In this document: one piece after another, positions 60,798 through 64,000 of the stretch
How positions within the stretch are numbered: position 1 is the first letter of the stretch
Layout: each line of letters starts with the position of its first letter
Source of the DNA: Azorhizobium oxalatiphilum
Lineage (GTDB): Bacteria > Pseudomonadota > Alphaproteobacteria > Rhizobiales > Xanthobacteraceae
NCBI RefSeq assembly: GCF_014635325.1
Contig: NZ_BMCT01000010.1
Location: 62,001 to 126,000, forward strand
DNA length: 64,000 bases
Reading direction: 5' to 3'
Translations under genes and position numbers: made by a program
Notes under the pieces: generated by a model
Told to the model about the DNA's origin: nothing
Databases searched by the model: none
Seen by the model: only the letters and a program-made list of their open reading frames with translations

Positions 60798-61490
60798 TCA
60801 CAGCGTGACGGCCTGGCGGATGATGACCTTGGTGCCCACGGGCACGCGGCCGTAGAGGTCGATGATGTCGCTGTTCACCAGCCGGAAGCAGCCGGAGGAC
60901 ACCGCATAGCCGATGGTGTCGGGCTGGTTGGTGCCGTGGATGCGGTAGACCGTGCCGCCCAGATAGAGCGCGCGGGCGCCCATGGGATTGCCGGGACCGC
61001 CGGCCATGAAGCGCGGCAGATAGGGCTGGCGCTGGATCATCTCGGCGGGCGGGGTCCAGTCCGGCCACTCCGCCTTGCGGCTGATCTTCTCCAGACCCTG
61101 CCACTGGAAGCCGTCGCGGCCGACACCGATGCCATAGCGCATGGCGCGGTTGTTGCCCTCCACGAGGTAGAGATAGCGGTCGGAGGTGGAGATGATGATG
61201 GTGCCGGGGGCTTCCGTGGTGCGGAAATAGACCGGCTGGCGGCGATAGGCCGGGTCCATCTGTGCGGTATCGTCCTCAGGCGGGACGAGGCCCGGCTGGT
61301 CGCCGATATCCATGGTGGCGCCGGGCGCGCCGCGCGGCACGGAGACATTGCCCACCGCGCCGGGTGGCAGGGGGGTGGCGTTGGGGGCGGATCTCGGTCC
61401 GAAGGCCTGCGCGTACGCGCCGCCGCACAGAAGCGCCAGCCCCATGTGGCAGGCCATGGCCAGACCGATGGTCTTGAGTGCCGAAGTCAT
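60798..61490 (-). CDS. L,D-transpeptidase (YkuD domain)
   Basis: The 230-residue secreted enzyme cross-links peptidoglycan (3-3 bonds) or attaches lipoproteins to it. A signal peptide (1-27) precedes the YkuD domain with H-G-T-N-Q-P at 185-190 and the catalytic Cys201 in V-S-S-G-C-F-R. GGGAG lies about nine bases before ATG 61490. Upstream in-frame sequence lacks coding character. It precedes the AapJ-like gene. Confidence 0.92.
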   Translation of the reverse strand: MTSALKTIGLAMACHMGLALLCGGAYAQAFGPRSAPNATPLPPGAVGNVSVPRGAPGATMDIGDQPGLVPPEDDTAQMDPAYRRQPVYFRTTEAPGTIIISTSDRYLYLVEGNNRAMRYGIGVGRDGFQWQGLEKISRKAEWPDWTPPAEMIQRQPYLPRFMAGGPGNPMGARALYLGGTVYRIHGTNQPDTIGYAVSSGCFRLVNSDIIDLYGRVPVGTKVIIRQAVTL

Positions 61491-61850
61491 GAACACATCT
61501 CCCTCTCCGCGCGACCGGTTCGAAGAAGAAGACTGGCGCAGGAACGTTAACACCGCGCGACGAGGGGCAACCCCGGTGCGGCGACCGTCCGCTCCACCTG
61601 ATCGCTTCCACCGCGATCGCTTCCCCCACGTCCGGCGCGCCATCCGGTTCAATCCGTGCGCCCCACAACCGGGATAACTGAGCCGTGGGGCGAGGAAAAG
61701 CAAAAAGACTGGCCCCGTCCGGCCTTACGTCTTTCGGACAGCTGCCCTTGCGACTGCCCTGATGGCAGGCTGGGAAGCGGAACGTATTCTTGAGCGGGAC
61801 GTTGGATAGAGAACGGCCACGCTTGCCGTTTCCGCCGGAGAAGGACGCCG
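61491..61850. other. Divergent region of the transpeptidase and SDR genes, no gene seen
   Basis: This 360-base gap must hold two divergent promoters. I see no gene, hairpin terminator or repeat I can support. Confidence 0.4.
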
Positions 61851-62669
61851 ATGGTCACTGCCGCTCAGGCCGTTTCGCCGCCCATGCCCCGCTCACGCTT
61901 TCTCGAAGGGCAGGTGGCCATCATCACCGGCTCGGATTCCGGCATCGGCCGCGCCATGGCGGAGATGTTCGCGGCCCATGGCGCCGACGTGGCCATCACC
62001 TTCCGCACCGATGCGGCGGGGGCCGGCGAGGCTGTGCAGGCGGTGGAGGCGGCCGGCCGGCATGCCATCCGGCAGAAGGTGGATGTGCGCGAGGAGGCCG
62101 ACGTCGCGGCGCTGTTCGAGGCGGTGACGCGCACGCTCGGCGTGCCCACCATCCTGGTCAACAATGCCGGGCGCAACGCGCCGGTGGCCAGCGTCGCCGA
62201 CACCACCACGGCGGATTTCGACGACACCATCCGCACCAATCTCTATGGCGCCTTCTTCTGCTGCCGCGAGTTCGTGCGCGCCCGCAAGCGCGCCGGGGGC
62301 GGGGGCAAGATTGTGAATGTCACCTCCGTGCATGAGGCCATTCCCAGCCCGGACAATGCCGCCTATGGCGCGGCCAAGGGCGGACTGCTGACCTTCACCC
62401 GCTCGCTGGCGCTGGAGGTTGCGCCGCTGCGCATCAATGTGAACGCGCTGGCGCCGGGCCACATCCGCACCCCCATGACCGCGGGACGGACGCGCGATCC
62501 GAAAATCTATGCGCAGGAAATGAAGAACATCCCCTGGCACCGCCCCGGCGAGCCCGCCGAGGTGGCGCGCCTCGCCCTCTATCTGGTCTCGCCCGAGGCC
62601 GATTACGTCACCGGCCAGAGCTTCACCATAGACGGCGGGCTGAAGATGAACTGGGGGCAGGGGGCCTGA
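61851..62669 (+). CDS. Short-chain dehydrogenase/reductase
   Basis: The 272-residue classical SDR has T-G-S-D-S-G-I-G-R near residue 26 for NAD(P) binding, N-N-A-G, the catalytic Ser in V-T-S-V-H-E, and the Tyr-X3-Lys pair in A-A-Y-G-A-A-K. The C-terminal F-T-I-D-G-G-L is also typical of glucose-1-dehydrogenase-like SDRs. Substrate unknown. AAGGA upstream supports the ATG at 61851. A second in-frame Met follows 11 codons later. It is divergent from the L,D-transpeptidase gene. Confidence 0.88.
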   Translation: MVTAAQAVSPPMPRSRFLEGQVAIITGSDSGIGRAMAEMFAAHGADVAITFRTDAAGAGEAVQAVEAAGRHAIRQKVDVREEADVAALFEAVTRTLGVPTILVNNAGRNAPVASVADTTTADFDDTIRTNLYGAFFCCREFVRARKRAGGGGKIVNVTSVHEAIPSPDNAAYGAAKGGLLTFTRSLALEVAPLRINVNALAPGHIRTPMTAGRTRDPKIYAQEMKNIPWHRPGEPAEVARLALYLVSPEADYVTGQSFTIDGGLKMNWGQGA

Positions 62670-62678
62670 GAGCCCGCC

Positions 62679-63200
62679 TCAGGCGGCGGGCGTGCGGTCG
62701 CCCGTGCCGAGATCTCGCTGCATGAGCACGGTGTCCAGCCAGCGGCCGAACTTCAGGCCGGTGGAGGCCAGGATGCCGATGTCGCGGAAGCCGCAGGCGC
62801 GGTGGAGCGCGATGGAGCCGGCATTGGCGCTGTCGCCGATCACCGCGATCATCTGCCGGTAGCCGCGCTGCTCGCATTCGGCGATGAGCGCGGTCATCAG
62901 CGCCTTGCCCACGCCCCGCTTGTGCGCGGCGGGGGCGACATAGACCGAATTCTCCACCGTGAAGCGATAGGCGATGCGCGGGCGGAAGGCGGCCACATAG
63001 GCATAGCCCAGCAGCGTGCCGTCCTCGTCCACCGCCACGAAATAGGGGTAGCCGCCCGCCACCAGCGCGTCGTAGCGCCGGGTCATCTCGCCGGTGCCGG
63101 GCGGGTCCAGCTCGAAGGAGGCGGTGCCGGTGCGCACGGCGTCGTCGTAGATTTCGGCGATGGCGGGAATGTCGGCGAGGGTGGTGGGGCGGATCAGCAT
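62679..63200 (-). CDS. GNAT-family N-acetyltransferase (phosphinothricin-type)
   Basis: The 173-residue product has the GNAT acetyl-CoA motif A-H-K-R-G-V-G-K-A-L-M near residue 100, with the Y-R-F-T-V-E-N-S-V-Y-V start of the motif and a C-terminal G-F-R-D-I-G. It resembles phosphinothricin/L-amino-acid acetyltransferases (Pat/MddA-like). The Met at 63200 matches the conserved start M-L-I-R-P-T-T-L-A-D. It converges with the SDR gene nine bases away. Confidence 0.88.
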   Translation of the reverse strand: MLIRPTTLADIPAIAEIYDDAVRTGTASFELDPPGTGEMTRRYDALVAGGYPYFVAVDEDGTLLGYAYVAAFRPRIAYRFTVENSVYVAPAAHKRGVGKALMTALIAECEQRGYRQMIAVIGDSANAGSIALHRACGFRDIGILASTGLKFGRWLDTVLMQRDLGTGDRTPAA

Positions 63201-63306
63201 GGGCCGGCCTGTCGAGGAACTGTCTGGCCCCTTCTTACGGGGCGCGCCCCGGTTTTTGAAGACTGACGCGACGTCGCTCCGGCTGGTCACGCACCACAAA
63301 CGAAAA

Positions 63307-63330
63307 AGGCCCCGGCGGATGCCGGGGCCT
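63307..63330 (-). terminator. Terminator after the Bax-inhibitor-1 gene
   Basis: AGGCCCCGGC (63307-63316) pairs with GCCGGGGCCT (63321-63330) over GGAT. On the minus strand TTTTT follows (63307-63303). It lies 25 bases past the Bax-inhibitor-1 stop codon. Confidence 0.8.
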
Positions 63331-63355
63331 CTCTCGTTCAGGGTGATGCGCCTGA

Positions 63356-64000
63356 TCAGTTGCTGTTGCGGTTGCCGAACAGCTGCAGGAGCATCACGAA
63401 GAGGTTGATGAAGTCGAGATAGAGCGTCAGGGCGCCCATGATCGCCTTCCTGCCGGCGACCACTTCGCCGTCACCCTCGAAATACATCTCCTTGATGCGC
63501 TGGGTGTCGTAGGCGGTGAGGCCCGCGAACACGACCACGCCCACCACGGACACGATCCACTGGAGCATCGACGAGCCGATGAACATGTTCACCAGCGAGG
63601 CAATGAGAATGCCGATGAGGCCCATGAACAGGAAGGTGCCCATGGCCGAGAGGTCACGCTTGGTGGTGTAGCCCCACAGGCTCAGCGCACCGAAGGTGGC
63701 GGCCGTCATGAAGAACACCCGCATGATGCTCTCGCCGGTGTAGGCCATGAAGATGGTCGAGAGCGACACACCCACCAGACCCGCATAGACCCAGAAAAGG
63801 CCCTGCGCCGCCGACACGCTCATGCGGTCCACGCGGAAGCTCAGGAACAGGACTGCGGCCAGAGGCGCGAACATGACCACATACTGGAGCGGGCTGGCGA
63901 ACAGCGTCGCTCCAAACTGGGTGAGCATGGCTCCATTGCGAAGCGTCGCCACCGCCTGGGCGGGATCCTTCGTTACGGAGAGCATGAAAATGCCAATGGC
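63356..64000 (-). CDS. Bax inhibitor-1/YccA-family membrane protein (cut by the right edge)
   Basis: This is the C-terminal part (at least 214 codons) of a Bax inhibitor-1 (BI-1) family protein with seven helices, ending in the charged/Asn tail F-G-N-R-N-S-N. Typical segments are F-M-A-Y-T-G-E-S-I-M-R-V-F-F and the D-T-Q-R-I-K-E-M-Y loop. The apparent ATG at 63985 is internal, because the frame stays open to the window edge with hydrophobic residues (A-I-G-I-F). Members are membrane stress-related and may be pH-sensitive calcium leak channels. Its start is outside the window. Confidence 0.92.
   Translation of the reverse strand, partial: AIGIFMLSVTKDPAQAVATLRNGAMLTQFGATLFASPLQYVVMFAPLAAVLFLSFRVDRMSVSAAQGLFWVYAGLVGVSLSTIFMAYTGESIMRVFFMTAATFGALSLWGYTTKRDLSAMGTFLFMGLIGILIASLVNMFIGSSMLQWIVSVVGVVVFAGLTAYDTQRIKEMYFEGDGEVVAGRKAIMGALTLYLDFINLFVMLLQLFGNRNSN

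Noticed and set aside
1-64000. tRNA, rRNA, CRISPR and complete insertion sequences
   Set aside because: None was found by reading both strands. A covariance-model tRNA scan was not possible, so a degenerate tRNA near the int gene cannot be fully excluded.

Overview
The window is a GC-rich chromosomal segment of an alphaproteobacterium, most likely order Hyphomicrobiales (Rhizobiales) and plausibly Xanthobacteraceae (Azorhizobium/Xanthobacter-like). The reasons are uniformly GC-rich third codon positions and alphaproteobacterial gene sets: cobalt-chelatase cobS/cobT beside a zinc-finger DnaJ-like gene and bolA; folE-hisI beside a NifU-like scaffold and yidD; a BTLCP transglutaminase-like peptidase; DUF2244; and dispersed palindromic repeats. 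The genus is inference. I found no rRNA, tRNA, CRISPR array or complete insertion sequence.

Left edge (1-874): the first 193 codons of a P4-type tyrosine integrase run off the window, just downstream of the 3' end of guaA. This is the classic layout of a genomic island integrated at guaA, so the island body should lie to the left. Between int and guaA lie three copies of a 12-bp motif, two of them forming a hairpin.

0.9-15 kb: guaA; a small TerB-like membrane protein; an rRNA m5C methyltransferase overlapping an MTA/SAH nucleosidase; MAPEG and iron-permease-family membrane proteins; the methionine importer metNIQ; and a TetR-adaptor-RND efflux operon whose promoter carries two inverted near-identical 16-bp sites. 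15-24 kb is more accessory: an ABM monooxygenase/MFS pair with a divergent LysR regulator, an alpha/beta hydrolase, a recognisable 3' scrap of a dinB-like gene, a stand-alone receiver, a UvrD-like helicase and a two-pore-helix-type potassium channel with a zinc ribbon. 23.3-28.4 kb is a second RND operon (adaptor-pump-TetR) with an AcrR-like operator.

28.5-45 kb is mostly core: endonuclease III with a histone-H1-like tail, an HTH-methylguanine methyltransferase fusion, cobST, DnaJ-like, bolA-queC-LprI-like, gamma carbonic anhydrase, BTLCP, rhomboid protease, CBS protein, patatin, hisI and folE. 45-64 kb holds a NifU-like scaffold, yidD, an 897-residue membrane patatin, thrS, an outer-membrane barrel, a YdcZ-type transporter, a nitroreductase, an AlgX/AlgI-like O-acetylation pair, NAD kinase, cutA, a metallo-beta-lactamase-fold enzyme, an orphan AapJ-like binding protein, an L,D-transpeptidase, an SDR, a GNAT and a Bax-inhibitor-1 protein cut by the right edge.

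The functional themes are drug export (two RND systems plus an MFS pump), methionine/SAM economy (metNIQ, MTA nucleosidase), envelope remodelling and DNA repair. I did not see an obvious new multi-gene system. The most interesting leads are the guaA island boundary with its repeated sites, the membrane patatin, the long basic tail on endonuclease III, the dinB scrap, and the 32-bp repeat pair that shows a compensatory base change.
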